Shown here piece after piece: positions 63,786 to 64,000 of a stretch of 64,000 nt of DNA. Numbering within the stretch: position 1 is the stretch's first letter; each line of letters starts with the position of its first letter. Source of the stretch: Thalassococcus halodurans (lineage in GTDB: Bacteria > Pseudomonadota > Alphaproteobacteria > Rhodobacterales > Rhodobacteraceae); assembly GCF_900108225.1 (NCBI RefSeq), contig NZ_FNUZ01000004.1:62001-126000 (forward strand), read 5' to 3'. The translations under genes were made by a program, and so were the position numbers. The notes under the pieces are model-generated. The model was not told the DNA's origin and did no database searches. It was given only the letters and a program-made list of their open reading frames with translations.

Positions 63786-64000
63786 ATGGCGAACCCCTGG
63801 CGCGGAGAAGTGGCGATTGTGCTGGATGGTCAGCGGCATGTGATGCGGCTGACGCTCGGCGCTTTGGCCGAGCTGGAGGCGGGGCTGGGTGACGAAACGC
63901 TGGTCGAACTTGTGCAGCGTTTTGAAACTGGCCGGTCGTCGACCCGTGATGTGTTGGCCCTAATCGTCGCGGGTCTGCGCGGCGGGGGCTGGCAGGGCCG
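63786..64000 (+). CDS. GTA g10 protein (partial, cut by window end)
   Basis: Only the first 71 codons are present. The visible start NPWRGEVAIVLDGQRHVMRLTLGALAELEAGLG matches (in part) the small protein between tail tube and tape measure in GTA clusters, likely a tail assembly chaperone. It begins two bases after the g9 stop. The tape measure and baseplate genes should follow beyond the window. Confidence 0.8.
   Translation, partial: MANPWRGEVAIVLDGQRHVMRLTLGALAELEAGLGDETLVELVQRFETGRSSTRDVLALIVAGLRGGGWQG

Noticed and set aside
56697-64000. A complete temperate prophage
   Set aside because: Order and gene content match the GTA cluster; no integrase, repressor, replication or lysis gene and no attachment repeat is seen on its left side.
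1-64000. CRISPR arrays, insertion sequences or replication origin
   Set aside because: No series of evenly spaced direct repeats, no transposase gene with terminal inverted repeats, and no DnaA-box cluster was noticed.

Overview
The window reads as a chromosome segment of an alphaproteobacterium of the order Rhodobacterales (Roseobacter/Rhodobacteraceae type). The grounds are moderately GC-rich coding DNA, a Rhodobacter capsulatus-type gene transfer agent (GTA) structural cluster at the right end, a DUF2484-type gene inside the division cluster, a SAM-II riboswitch before metZ, alphaproteobacterial LexA boxes (GTTC-N7-GTTC) and a CtrA-type box (TTAA-N7-TTAA). I found no insertion sequence, integrase or CRISPR array. 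All calls were made by reading the sequence; no database search or folding program was run.

Layout. 1-8.2 kb: tRNA-Gly(GCC), an FMN-dependent 2-hydroxy acid dehydrogenase, pyruvate carboxylase, a rhodanese and a MAPEG membrane protein, then a UvrD/PcrA helicase behind a LexA box. 8.2-22 kb: an alpha/beta hydrolase, SAM-II-controlled metZ, folE2 with a structured leader, a TrkH-type K+ transporter, a four-gene MCE/Mla-type lipid ABC transporter (STAS-permease, ATPase, MCE protein, auxiliary lipoprotein), a GNAT-like protein, a divergent GAPDH, metF and the divergent metR. 22-25.4 kb: a cold-shock protein, an ArsC-like protein and a minus-strand operon bufA-bufB-bufC-bufD, which matches the recently recognised bufferin type of modified copper-handling peptide system. 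25.6-33.3 kb: thrS, an unusual Tag-like DNA glycosylase behind a second LexA box, an MFS carrier, three alpha/beta hydrolases and a tandem-duplicated NTF2-like protein behind a CtrA box. 33.4-47.4 kb: the cell-wall and division cluster ftsW-murG-murC-DUF2484-murB-ddl-ftsQ-ftsA-ftsZ, then lpxC, bamD and recN. 47.5-56.7 kb: a ClC chloride channel with a C-terminal CBS-like region, a DUF427 protein, aminopeptidase P, CobT, a small secreted protein, a YmdB-type phosphoesterase and an SLC13-type permease with RCK_C domains. 56.9-64 kb: GTA genes g1 to g10 (small and large terminase, portal, g3.5, protease, capsid, adaptor, stopper, tail terminator, tail tube, g10), cut by the window end.

Themes. 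Methionine metabolism is controlled twice here: the SAM-II riboswitch and terminator before metZ, and the MetR-type intergenic region between metF and metR. DNA-damage control is suggested by LexA boxes at the same distance (41-42 bases) before uvrD and the Tag-like gene. Envelope building dominates the middle of the window. The best candidates for unusual biology are the bufferin operon with its own hairpins and palindrome, the cysteine-free SOS-linked Tag homologue, the CtrA-linked duplicated NTF2 protein, the folE2 leader, and the GTA cluster with its overlapping terminase genes and an internal intergenic hairpin. A short intergenic repeat family (four copies) is scattered through the window.
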